DNA from: Cytophagaceae bacterium ABcell3
GTDB taxonomy: Bacteria > Bacteroidota > Bacteroidia > Cytophagales > Cytophagaceae
DNA length: 64,000 bases
Assembly (NCBI GenBank): GCA_030913385.1
Contig: CP133159.1
Location: 1,076,584 to 1,140,583 of the forward strand
Reading direction: 5' to 3'
Shown one piece after another: positions 45,381 through 53,719 of the stretch. The notes beneath the pieces are model-generated. The model worked only from the letters and a program-made list of their open reading frames with translations. It was not told the DNA's origin and did no database searches. A program made the translations under genes and the position numbers. The first letter of the stretch is position 1; the number at the start of each line of letters is the position of its first letter.

Positions 45381-47243
45381 TTAGAGTACCTTAAATTCTG
45401 TTCTTCTGTTGTTTTGTCTGCCTTCTTCCGTTTCATTGGTGTCAATAGGCTGGCTGCTTCCAAAACCTTGGTAGGTCATTCTGTTTGCAGGCACGCCATT
45501 TTCTACCAAATAATCATAAACGGCTTTTGCCCTTTTCTCAGAGAGCTGTTTGTTGATGTCATTATTTCCGGTGTTATCAGTGTGTCCTGAAATCTCTATC
45601 CGGATTTGGCGGTTTTCCAACAGGAGCCTTGCCAACCGCTGAAGTTCTGTTATAGATTCGCTGCTAAGCACATCTTCTCCTGTATTGAAAAATATATTTT
45701 TTAGAACTACTTTTGATCCTGATTTCAAAGGCATTAGGTCAATGTCTCTGTACATTTCTTTATAACCATCCTTAGGGTTAAAGTTGATGTTTTCAGAATA
45801 GAAAACGTAACCATCTTTTTCTACGGTTACATTGTAGTTTTTGCCTGAAGGTAGCGAGACCAAATAATTTCCACTAGACTGGTTGGAGTGAAATTCTGCT
45901 AAAAGCTCCCTTGAACTGTTGTCTGTAATGGTAATTTCAGCCTCTAACGGTTTGCCTGTTTCAGCGTCTTTGACTTTCCCTTTTAAAAGTGCTAGCTCCG
46001 GCCCTTTGTCTTTTACAGGCATGCGGATGGTATAGATGTCTTGTTTGCCAAGCCCTCCTTCGCGGTCTGAGGAATAAAGGCCGATTTTGGCATCGGCTGC
46101 CAGTACAAAAAACACATCGTTGCCTGCGGTATTAATAGGGTATCCTAAATTTTCGGGTTTGGTCCAAGATCCATCTGGTTTCAGAGTGACTTTAAAAACA
46201 TCATACTCGCCCATTGAGGAGTGGCCTTTTGAGCTGAAATATAAAGTCTTACCGTCTGGGTGCATAAAAGGTGCGTCTTCATCATATTCAGTATTGAAAG
46301 GCAGTTTCCTAGGTTTAGACCAGTTGCCTTTGACCGTTTTGCTGCACATATAAATGTCCTTGTTTGACTTATAGTCAGCAGCCCTTACAAAGAACAGCAT
46401 TCTGCCATCAGGAGATACGCAGGCAGAGCTTTCAAAAAATGGGGAATTTACTTCTTCAATAGGCTTGGGGTTGCTCCATTTTTTTCCTTTCAGCTCCGAG
46501 GTATAGATATCGCCTCCATTGCTTCCTTTGTAAATAAACATCGTTTGCCCATCGGCAGATATTCCTATACAGGCATCATGCCCGTCGCCATTTAGCGGTG
46601 GCCCCACGTTTTCAGGTGCTTCCCACGCCCCGCCTCTATTTACGGATGTGTAAATATCTTCGTAGTACATACCGTCTGGGGCTTTTTTCCCACCTGTAGA
46701 GCCTGGCCTCCTGGATGTAAAATAGAGCCTTGATAGGTCTGCTGTAATATAGGGCAGGTATTCTGGATGTTCTGTGTTTATGCTTTTGCCAGCATTCGTG
46801 ATTTTAATTTTTTCTGCATTGGATACATAGGACTTGCCATATTGGCACTCTTTGATGTATTTGGAGATTGCTTTTTTATTTTTATTGCCAGGGTCTGAGT
46901 TTTTATAGGCTTCAATAGCTTTATCAAACTGGTGGTCCAAATGGTATGCTCGTGCCAATGTGAAATACATATCTAAGGTTGGCTTTTCTGCGTACTTAAC
47001 TGCATTATTGGCATAGTAAAGCAGTTTTTTGTTTGAAGACATGTTTAGGTGACAGAGCGCTGTCTTATGGTTAAGCTCGGCGTCTTCTGGCGATTTTCCA
47101 AGAAGCTGCTCGAAATATTCAAGCGCTTGTGCGTATTCTCCTGACTCTAAAGCTGCTTCCGCTTTTTTTAAAATCCTGCCATCTTGAGCATGTAAGTTGA
47201 ACGAACAGATAAAAATGAATATCAATAAAGAATATTTAACCAT
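45381..47243 (-). CDS. PorE-architecture OmpA protein of the type IX secretion system
   Basis: 620 residues from ATG 47243. Order: signal peptide (LLIFIFICSFNLHAQDG), TPR helices about 25-140 (ALESGEYAQALEYFEQLLG), five or so PD40 blades at about 155-410 (LYFTSRRPGSTGGKKAPDG, LYFSSKGHSSMGEYDVF, GLYSSDREGGLGKQDIY), a carboxypeptidase-regulatory beta sandwich at about 420-500 (LKGKVKDAETGKPLEAEITI), then OmpA_C at about 510-620 (LKNIFFNTGEDVLSSES, RIEISGHTDNTGNN). That exact order is PorE of Porphyromonas, which anchors the T9SS to peptidoglycan; PorE itself is a lipoprotein, here the signal is Sec type I. The assignment is architectural. Confidence 0.85.
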   Translation of the reverse strand: MVKYSLLIFIFICSFNLHAQDGRILKKAEAALESGEYAQALEYFEQLLGKSPEDAELNHKTALCHLNMSSNKKLLYYANNAVKYAEKPTLDMYFTLARAYHLDHQFDKAIEAYKNSDPGNKNKKAISKYIKECQYGKSYVSNAEKIKITNAGKSINTEHPEYLPYITADLSRLYFTSRRPGSTGGKKAPDGMYYEDIYTSVNRGGAWEAPENVGPPLNGDGHDACIGISADGQTMFIYKGSNGGDIYTSELKGKKWSNPKPIEEVNSPFFESSACVSPDGRMLFFVRAADYKSNKDIYMCSKTVKGNWSKPRKLPFNTEYDEDAPFMHPDGKTLYFSSKGHSSMGEYDVFKVTLKPDGSWTKPENLGYPINTAGNDVFFVLAADAKIGLYSSDREGGLGKQDIYTIRMPVKDKGPELALLKGKVKDAETGKPLEAEITITDNSSRELLAEFHSNQSSGNYLVSLPSGKNYNVTVEKDGYVFYSENINFNPKDGYKEMYRDIDLMPLKSGSKVVLKNIFFNTGEDVLSSESITELQRLARLLLENRQIRIEISGHTDNTGNNDINKQLSEKRAKAVYDYLVENGVPANRMTYQGFGSSQPIDTNETEEGRQNNRRTEFKVL

Positions 47244-47291
47244 TATCAGCAATTATAATGATGAACTAAACAGGTGAGTACTTCAGCTTAA

Positions 47292-47341
47292 ACCTGAAAT
47301 TGCAATTTTTCTCTTGAAGAGTTCTATCGCATTATTCAGGT
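47292..47341. repeat. MITE family 2, internally deleted copy D (50 bp)
   Basis: TTAAACCTGAAATTGCAAT and its partner ATCGCATTATTCAGGTTTAA fold back on each other over about 15 bp. Outer words match copies A-C. It is in the promoter side of the PorE-like gene. Confidence 0.7.
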
Positions 47342-47367
47342 TTAACGAAAAAAAACTTTAAAAGATA

Positions 47368-47404
47368 TAAAAAAGCAGCAGATGATATACCGTCTGCTGC
47401 TTTT
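47368..47404 (-). terminator. Terminator after the DUF4293 gene
   Basis: GCAGCAGA / TCTGCTGC, an 8-bp perfect stem, with TTTTTT following on the minus strand; about 25 bases beyond the DUF4293 stop. Confidence 0.8.
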
Positions 47405-47428
47405 ATGGGGTGTTTTGTTCTTAAAATT

Positions 47429-47914
47429 TTACCTAAGCCTATCTACCGACCTAACCAGTTTTTCATCTTTTTTAATATACTTGTTGGCTAACCATGTGAG
47501 GACAATGGCTGCTATAGGCAAATAGAAACCAGTTTGGAAATTTTCGCTTTCGGTCTCGGTAAAATAGTTTCTTGCTCTACTTATAGCCAAGAAATATGTA
47601 CCAATGAGTGCAGAAAGCAAAAGTAGGTTAAATGAACAGAGACGCATTTGCAAAATCCTGTTTTTAAACCTGAAAATGGTGAATAAAGCAGTTATGGCCG
47701 ATAAAATGGCCAATGATGCAATATAAGCAGCACCCTCTGCTGGCTCGGTTTGTGTGTCAATGCTTATTGCAAAAGCATCTACCAGCGCAGTTATTTGTGC
47801 TTGTTCGCCTGCATCGGCTGCTGAGCCTATGCCTGTCCAGATCGGGAAAAATAAGATTAGTAAAGCTAAAATTGCTGCCCCAAACAGAAAGAGGCTTTGT
47901 ACTCGTTGTATCAT
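47429..47914 (-). CDS. DUF4293-type membrane protein
   Basis: 161 residues with four membrane helices: LFLFGAAILALLILFFPIW, ASLAILSAITALFTIFRF, FNLLLLSALIGTYFLAI and FYLPIAAIVLTWLANKYIKK. The start MIQRVQSLFL and the closing ANKYIKKDEKLVRSVDRLR, with its basic end, are the marks of DUF4293, a phylum-specific inner-membrane family of unknown function that typically sits near truA and other housekeeping genes, as it does here (divergent from truA). Confidence 0.85.
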   Translation of the reverse strand: MIQRVQSLFLFGAAILALLILFFPIWTGIGSAADAGEQAQITALVDAFAISIDTQTEPAEGAAYIASLAILSAITALFTIFRFKNRILQMRLCSFNLLLLSALIGTYFLAISRARNYFTETESENFQTGFYLPIAAIVLTWLANKYIKKDEKLVRSVDRLR

Positions 47915-47988
47915 AGATTTGAAAAATTTAAATTGCAGATCGCAAAAATAACAATCGCAGGCTTATAACCTGTACAAAAAGATAAAGT

Positions 47989-48738
47989 TTGAGGTATTTT
48001 CTTGAAATAGCATATAAAGGCACCAATTATGCCGGCTGGCAAATACAAAAAAATGCTGTGTCGGTCCAGCAAAAACTGGACGAGGCCCTAGCAACGGTGC
48101 TACGGTATCCTGTAAAAACAATTGGTAGTGGAAGAACGGATACCGGAGTTCACTGCTCCCAGCAGTTTGTTCATATTGACGTGAAAGAGGCTTTTACAGA
48201 AAAAAACAGGTATAGCCTTAATTGCGTGCTGCCTTCTGATATTGCCATCAAGTCCGCTTTTCGGGTAAAAGATACCGCCCATGCCCGCTTTGATGCTTTG
48301 TCCCGAAGTTATGAGTATAAAATAACTCCGGCAAAAGATCCTTTTTTGAATGAATTTGCCTGGAGGTTTGACAAGAAGCTTGACATAGATAAGATGAACC
48401 AGGCTTGTGAAATTCTTAAAAAACATACCGATTTTGAAAGCTTTAGCAAAGTACATACAGATGTAAAAAACTTTAACTGTGAAATCTTTTCCGCAAAATG
48501 GGACGTGGAAGATGACCTTATCATTTTTAGAATTACCGCCAATCGTTTTTTAAGGGGAATGGTGAGGGCTGTTGGTGGGACGTTAATAGATGTGGGGCTT
48601 GGGAAAATTTCAATTAGTGATTTTGAAAAAGTTATCTTGGCACGTGACCGTAAACAGGCTGGAAGTGCTTTGCCTCCTCATGGACTCTTTCTTTGCAAAG
48701 TAGCTTATCCTGAAGAAATTTTTTTTGAGGAGTGTTAA
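47989..48738 (+). CDS. truA: tRNA pseudouridine(38-40) synthase
   Basis: 249 residues making pseudouridine in the anticodon stem. The catalytic Asp lies in TIGSGRTDTGVHCSQQFVH; RYFLEIAYKGTNYAGWQIQ is the N-terminal signature, RSYEYKI and RFLRGMVRAVGGTLIDVG complete the set. It starts at TTG 47989 (TTG AGG TAT TTT). The MsbA-like gene follows with an 80-bp gap that contains a good -7 element (TATTTTTG, 48787-48794) but no clear -33. Confidence 0.96.
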   Translation: MRYFLEIAYKGTNYAGWQIQKNAVSVQQKLDEALATVLRYPVKTIGSGRTDTGVHCSQQFVHIDVKEAFTEKNRYSLNCVLPSDIAIKSAFRVKDTAHARFDALSRSYEYKITPAKDPFLNEFAWRFDKKLDIDKMNQACEILKKHTDFESFSKVHTDVKNFNCEIFSAKWDVEDDLIIFRITANRFLRGMVRAVGGTLIDVGLGKISISDFEKVILARDRKQAGSALPPHGLFLCKVAYPEEIFFEEC

Positions 48739-48818
48739 TTTTTGCAACAATTGTTCTTCAATTCAATTTTTTAAAGCAGACATTCCTATTTTTGCATGTT
48801 ATTTAGAGAAGGGTAGTT

Positions 48819-50588
48819 TTGGAAGACCATAAAATTAAAAGTGGAAATATATTTGACTTCAGGATACTGCGGAGGTTGTTTTCTTATGTAAAACCTTACG
48901 CAGGATATTTCTACTTGCTTGTTTTCCTGACTGTTTTTACTGCTGTTCTGGGTCCGTTAAAACCTTTTTTAATTGGGAGGTATGCCGTAGACAAATATAT
49001 TGCTTCGGGCGATTGGGAAGGGCTTCAATTTATTACGGTTGTATTGATAGGTTTACTCATACTTCATGGTGTGGTAAACTACATGCATACTTGGTTGGCT
49101 GGCTGGATTGGTCAAAATGTAATACGTGACCTGAGGATTAAGCTATTTCAGCATTTGCTAACCTTCAGGCTTAGATTTTTTGATAAAACACCGGTAGGGC
49201 GACTGATTACCAGAAATGTTTCAGATATCGAAACTTTGTCTGCGGTCTTTAGCGAGGGTTTTGCCGCTATTTCTGGTGATATACTGCAACTTATTTTTAT
49301 CCTTTGCATCATGTTTTGGTGGAACTGGAAACTAACCTTGGTTACGCTTTCTGTTGTGCCCATCCTAATATTTTGCACTTATGTATTTAAAGAAAAAATT
49401 AAGGTAGCTTTTAATCAAGTGCGCTCTGCCGTTTCAAACCTTAACTCCTTTGTTCAAGAGCATATTACCGGCATGAGCATTGTGCAGATCTTTAATAGTG
49501 AGGAACGGGAGTATGAAAAATTCAGAAAGATCAATGAAGAGCATCGCAAAGCTAACTTAAAGTCCGTCCTGTATTATTCTGTATATTTTCCAATAGCAGA
49601 TTTTATAAGCGCGGCAGGCACAGCCTTGTTGCTATGGTATGGAGCAAGAGGTGTATTGAATATGGAAGTTACCTATGGGGTGCTGACTTCTTTTGTAATG
49701 TATATCGCTATGTTTTTTAGGCCTATCAGGTTAATAGCAGATCGTTTCAACACCCTTCAATTAGGCATTGTCAGCTCGGATCGTATTTTTAAATTATTGG
49801 ACGAAAAGCAGTACCAGTACAAATCAGGTGATGTTAAAGCGGATAATCTGAAAGGGCATATTTCGTTTAATAATGTATGGTTTGCTTATAATGAGAAGGA
49901 CTACGTTTTAAAGAATATTTCTTTTGACGTGAAACCTGGAGAATCCGTGGCTCTGGTTGGGGCAACGGGGGCCGGAAAGTCATCTATTATCAACTTGTTA
50001 AATGGGTTCTATCAGATTTCTTCCGGTGGCATAAAAATTGATGGAAGAGATTTGAAGGAGTATGATTTGGGTAGTTTGAGAAAACAAGTGAGTGTCGTGC
50101 TTCAGGATGTGTTTTTGTTTTCAGATACTATTTACAATAATATCTCCTTAAACGAACCAGGTATTTCTCCTCAGAAAATACAGGACACCACTAAGCTATT
50201 AGGTGCGGAGAAGTTTATTGCTGAGTTTCCTGGAGGGTTTGATTATAATGTGATGGAAAGGGGAAGTACACTTTCATCAGGACAACGGCAGATTATTTCT
50301 TTTATACGCGCCTTGGTTTCCGACCCTGCTATTATAGTTCTAGACGAAGCCACTTCGAGTATAGACTCGGAGACTGAAGAACTGGTGCAGCAAGCTATGG
50401 ACAAAATGATGCAGGGCAGAACATCGCTTATTATAGCCCATAGGCTATCTACCATAAAAAAAGCAGATAAAATAATTGTGCTTGAAAAAGGAGAAATAGT
50501 AGAATCTGGCACGCACGATGAACTTCTAGCGTTAGAAGGATATTACTATAATTTATACCATATGCAATTTTTAAAGTCTCAGAATTAA
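48819..50588 (+). CDS. MsbA-like ABC exporter (permease-ATPase fusion)
   Basis: 589 residues. Six helices (about 20-310) form the type I exporter domain, with intracellular contact RFFDKTPVGRLITRNVSDIE. The ATPase half has Walker A LVGATGAGKSS, signature STLSSGQRQIISFIRAL, Walker B IIVLDEATSSID and the H-loop IAHRLSTIKKADKI. The family includes lipid A flippases (MsbA) and drug exporters; which one cannot be settled from sequence. Start at TTG 48819 (MEDHKIKSGNIFD). Its TAA overlaps the next ATG by one base. Confidence 0.92.
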   Translation: MEDHKIKSGNIFDFRILRRLFSYVKPYAGYFYLLVFLTVFTAVLGPLKPFLIGRYAVDKYIASGDWEGLQFITVVLIGLLILHGVVNYMHTWLAGWIGQNVIRDLRIKLFQHLLTFRLRFFDKTPVGRLITRNVSDIETLSAVFSEGFAAISGDILQLIFILCIMFWWNWKLTLVTLSVVPILIFCTYVFKEKIKVAFNQVRSAVSNLNSFVQEHITGMSIVQIFNSEEREYEKFRKINEEHRKANLKSVLYYSVYFPIADFISAAGTALLLWYGARGVLNMEVTYGVLTSFVMYIAMFFRPIRLIADRFNTLQLGIVSSDRIFKLLDEKQYQYKSGDVKADNLKGHISFNNVWFAYNEKDYVLKNISFDVKPGESVALVGATGAGKSSIINLLNGFYQISSGGIKIDGRDLKEYDLGSLRKQVSVVLQDVFLFSDTIYNNISLNEPGISPQKIQDTTKLLGAEKFIAEFPGGFDYNVMERGSTLSSGQRQIISFIRALVSDPAIIVLDEATSSIDSETEELVQQAMDKMMQGRTSLIIAHRLSTIKKADKIIVLEKGEIVESGTHDELLALEGYYYNLYHMQFLKSQN

Positions 50589-51112
50589 TGAAAAAAGCAC
50601 TTGTAATTATCGCCTGCGTCGTAATGTCCTCATTGCTCTTTGGGTATTATAAGCTAGGTGGTTTTAAGAAGCCAGAACATTCAAAAATTACAGCCAATGA
50701 CTATTGGATCTATGGTAAACATTATAAAGGAAAACTAGAGGATAAAAATTTTGCCACGCTTTTTGAGGAGGCAGAAGCCTATATTAGCAGTAACAATATT
50801 GATGGGTATGGTGCGGCATATTATTTCAATAACCCACAACAAGGGTCTGATACAGCAGATGCATTTGTTGGTTTTATTGTAGAAGACTCTTTGGCTACAC
50901 CTCCACAAGGTTACAATGTGCTTAAAATTGATAGCCGTGAAGTGGTTCAAATGCATATGAAGTCGCACTACATAGTTTCTCCTATCAATGTTTATGAGAG
51001 CATTTTAGAATATGCGGAAGGAGAAGGTATTAAAACAAAAGATAGCCCTTCTTTGGAAATATACAGAGCAACCGACGACTTAATCATTCAAGTGCCTGTT
51101 ATAGAAGAGTAA
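50588..51112 (+). CDS. Membrane-anchored GyrI-like protein
   Basis: 174 residues with an N-terminal hydrophobic anchor (ALVIIACVVMSSLLFGYYKLGG). The rest fits the GyrI/SOUL-like small-molecule-binding fold of AraC-effector domains: YGAAYYFNNPQ, VQMHMKSHYIVSPINVYES, then SLEIYRATDDLIIQVPVIE. Substrate unknown. Start ATG overlaps the exporter stop (TAATG), so both are translated from one message, and it may be an accessory to the exporter. Confidence 0.65.
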   Translation: MKKALVIIACVVMSSLLFGYYKLGGFKKPEHSKITANDYWIYGKHYKGKLEDKNFATLFEEAEAYISSNNIDGYGAAYYFNNPQQGSDTADAFVGFIVEDSLATPPQGYNVLKIDSREVVQMHMKSHYIVSPINVYESILEYAEGEGIKTKDSPSLEIYRATDDLIIQVPVIEE

Positions 51113-51698
51113 ATGAAGTTTTTGGAGCTTGAAAAAAATGTCATCTCCTTTAGTCGTAGCATCCCAGCTACGACTCATATCTTATCTTAAGTAGTGTCTC
51201 GATACATTTTTATTAATCAAACCCTCCTGGACACAATTCATTACATTACCCCACCGTCATCGGTAGGAGGCAACGACGAAGCAAGCCCACCGTCAGGTTG
51301 TTTAACACTTACGCTGTCAGGACCAAGGGACGCTGACAGGTAAATAATCTATATACCATCACTTTACCCCACCGTCATTGCGAGGAGGCAACGACGAAGC
51401 AATCTCATCGTCAGGTCTAGTGTTTACCCCCCAACCAACTAATCAGCAGAGCTTACCGCCACCAGATTGCCGCGGCATTTTTTCATAAGAAACTGAAGAC
51501 TGTAAACTTTAAACTTATCGCTTTTACAACCAGTATCTTGCGCCTCGCAATGACGGTTAAATACTAATTTTCTGTTAATTACAACTTTAATAATAGCCTG
51601 TCATTCCGAGGCGCGAGGGATCTGTTAGACTCTGGCACATAATTAGTAAAAGAGCAGAAAGGCAAACTCAAACCAATTAAACAATCATAAGCCGCTCA
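51113..51698. repeat. Dispersed-repeat cluster (palindrome plus GTCATTGCGAGG units)
   Basis: A 586-bp gap with no ORF. A perfect 9-bp inverted repeat AGTCGTAGC-ATCCCA-GCTACGACT lies at 51152-51175. Two 55-bp direct units starting TTACCCCACCGTCAT (51246 and 51364) share GGAGGCAACGACGAAGCAA and the end CCGTCAGG-type. Between them, CTGTCAG/CTGACAG form an inverted repeat near 51315-51338. Inverted relatives follow: CCTCGCAATGACGG near 51543 and TCATTCCGAGGCGCGAGG at 51601. The 'CATTGCGAGG...GAAGCAATCTC' type is a repeat common in Bacteroidota gaps. Origin unknown. Confidence 0.75.
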
Positions 51699-52490
51699 TC
51701 ACGACCGCTGCCTGACCACTTCGTATAGGATCATTCCTGCTGCTACCGAAACATTCAAAGAACCTACTTTACCTGTCATAGGGATTCTAACTTTCTTATC
51801 GGCCTTTTTTAGATATTCTGGCGAAATACCATCTTCTTCAGACCCCATGACAATAGCTACAGGGCCTTTCATGTCGACAGATGCTGGAAGGTCTTCTGCT
51901 TTTTCTGTACATGCTATTATTTGAATACCACTATCTTTCAGATAGGTAAGGGTGTTTTTCAAGTTTTCCTCTCGGCAAACAGGTATAAAGTTTAAAGCAC
52001 CAGCTGAGGTTTTTAATGCGTCGCTATTTATTTGTGCCGCACCTCTGGAAGGTATAACTATGCCATTTACGCCCATGCATTCTGCCGTTCTTGTAATGGC
52101 TCCAAAATTTCTAACATCTGTAATCCTGTCCAGAATGAGTAGCAGCGGCTCTTTCCCCTGATTCCATGCTTCTGAAATAACATTGTCTAGTGATGCATAG
52201 TGAATAGCTGAAAGGTAGCAAATAACACCTTGGTGAACCTTTCTGGTTATCTTATTTAGTTTTTCAAGGGGCACTCTTGCAATGGGTATTCCATGTTCTT
52301 GGGCAAGGGCTATTAGTTCATTAGTGAGTAGACTGTTCTGATCTTTCTGTACAAAAATCTTGTCTATTTCTCTTCCTGAGTGAATTGCTTCAATGACAGG
52401 TCTTATTCCAAAAACTATATCTTTTTTATCATTATAGTCTTCATTGATAAAGCTGTTTTTCTTTATCTTACCAGGATTCCATTTCTCCAT
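51699..52490 (-). CDS. rlmB: 23S rRNA (guanosine-2'-O)-methyltransferase RlmB / TrmH family
   Basis: 263 residues of the SPOUT class. An N-terminal substrate-recognition part (DIVFGIRPVIEAIHSGREIDK) is followed by the knotted SAM-binding domain: motif 1 ILDRITDVRNFGAITRTAEC, motif 2 VAIVMGSEEDGIS, motif 3 RIPMTGKVGSLNVSVAAGM. It methylates the 2'-OH of a guanosine in 23S rRNA. An N-terminal basic extension of about 22 residues precedes the family start and overlaps the GWxTD gene by 28 bp. Confidence 0.93.
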   Translation of the reverse strand: MEKWNPGKIKKNSFINEDYNDKKDIVFGIRPVIEAIHSGREIDKIFVQKDQNSLLTNELIALAQEHGIPIARVPLEKLNKITRKVHQGVICYLSAIHYASLDNVISEAWNQGKEPLLLILDRITDVRNFGAITRTAECMGVNGIVIPSRGAAQINSDALKTSAGALNFIPVCREENLKNTLTYLKDSGIQIIACTEKAEDLPASVDMKGPVAIVMGSEEDGISPEYLKKADKKVRIPMTGKVGSLNVSVAAGMILYEVVRQRS

Positions 52491-53635
52491 TTTTCAAGTG
52501 TCTTTTGCCAATAGGTTCTATAGCTACCTTTACGGATTAACTCATAGTGGTTGCTAGAGAATATGCTTTCTTTTTTGACAAAAGTAAAACTAATCCCTGT
52601 ACTATTAAAATCATCGTAGTAAAACCATTCCTCATATTGTCCATATCTAAATACCTCTTCTGGAACACCAAAAAGGATGTATATCATGCCTTTATCTGTT
52701 TTCCAGCCTTCTTTATGCGTGGTGAAAAGAATGTTAGCGTTTTCTACTTGGTGATAAAATTTTTTAATGAGCATTTTTGTGTGCTCTTTAGAACCTCCCG
52801 TAGTAAGCCAGAAAAGCTCTACAGCCTTTTTGGTATCTTCGTAATGGGATAGTTCTTCAAATTCCATTGGAGACATAATGTAGGCCAATGGAGCCAGTAA
52901 TTCATCAGGTTTTGTGACAGCAGGGTAGCGGTTAGGGCTGACATATATGCTTCGTCCTTCTAGACTATTGGTGTCTTTTTGAATGAAATACATACCGGGT
53001 TGAGGCAGGAGGAAAGGCGTGTCCGCTTTTACTGTGAGCATGGTGTCAATACTTAGGTTTTTTTTGATGCTCCTGTTTGCCCATATAGGAGGTTCTGCAC
53101 TTTTGAATTTGTTGCTGTAATGAAAAAGATAAAATACAGAATCTTTCTCGGCGGTGCCTTTTATAGCTAATGTGTCATTTGCCCTTGCATAATTTTCTGG
53201 CATGGGTTCATGGTTGCGGAACATGTGAAATGCAGACTGTGCATTTCTTCTTAGTGGAATGTCATATAAGTAACTGTACTTGCCCGTATTATGTATTAAT
53301 CGGAGTACCAGTATTTTGTTTCGGTACTCGCCAGGAATGTTAATCTCTTTTACATTATGCTGCAATATTGGTTTAGCAATGCTGTCTCTATATAATACCT
53401 CATGCGACTTATAGTTTTCCTTTACCTCTAGCAATACGGTATAATGTGTCAGGATATCGTTTGGTACTGTTTTAATCAATACTTTCAGGTTTTTGCCGTC
53501 TGTTAAAACCCTATGTGTGATTTTTTCTGAACCGCTCATATAGGTATATGAACGGTTGTGGTTCATCAGCTTTTCCTGCATAGTGCAGGCGCATAAAAAA
53601 ATATGGAAAAAAAATATTCCTACTTTCAGCTTCAT
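52463..53635 (-). CDS. GWxTD-domain lipoprotein
   Basis: 390 residues. The signal peptide ends in a lipobox (IFLCAC, modified Cys at 17). The diagnostic motif HKEGWKTDKGMIYILFGVPEEVF lies near residue 310, where GW-x-TD is the name-giving sequence; it is followed by YGQYEEWFYYDD. The family occurs in Bacteroidota and Acidobacteriota and is of unknown function; its fold is a beta-rich outer-membrane lipoprotein. It overlaps rlmB. A terminator for the neighbour GT117 gene lies between 53671 and 53703. Confidence 0.9.
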   Translation of the reverse strand: MKLKVGIFFFHIFLCACTMQEKLMNHNRSYTYMSGSEKITHRVLTDGKNLKVLIKTVPNDILTHYTVLLEVKENYKSHEVLYRDSIAKPILQHNVKEINIPGEYRNKILVLRLIHNTGKYSYLYDIPLRRNAQSAFHMFRNHEPMPENYARANDTLAIKGTAEKDSVFYLFHYSNKFKSAEPPIWANRSIKKNLSIDTMLTVKADTPFLLPQPGMYFIQKDTNSLEGRSIYVSPNRYPAVTKPDELLAPLAYIMSPMEFEELSHYEDTKKAVELFWLTTGGSKEHTKMLIKKFYHQVENANILFTTHKEGWKTDKGMIYILFGVPEEVFRYGQYEEWFYYDDFNSTGISFTFVKKESIFSSNHYELIRKGSYRTYWQKTLEKWRNGILVR

Positions 53636-53670
53636 AATAAATACTCCTCTGAAAGTAAAAACTAGATAAT

Positions 53671-53703
53671 AAAAAAAGGGTTAAAAAAATTAACCCTTTT
53701 TTA
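53671..53703 (-). terminator. Terminator after the GT117 gene
   Basis: AAAAGGGTTAA / TTAACCCTTTT, an 11-bp stem with A/T tails on both sides, between the GT117 stop and the GWxTD start. Confidence 0.85.
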
Positions 53704-53719
53704 AATGCTTATTTTTTGA

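Noticed and set aside
51246-51418. CRISPR-like direct repeats of 55 bp
   Set aside because: Only two direct copies with a 63-bp gap holding its own inverted repeat; no cas genes nearby.
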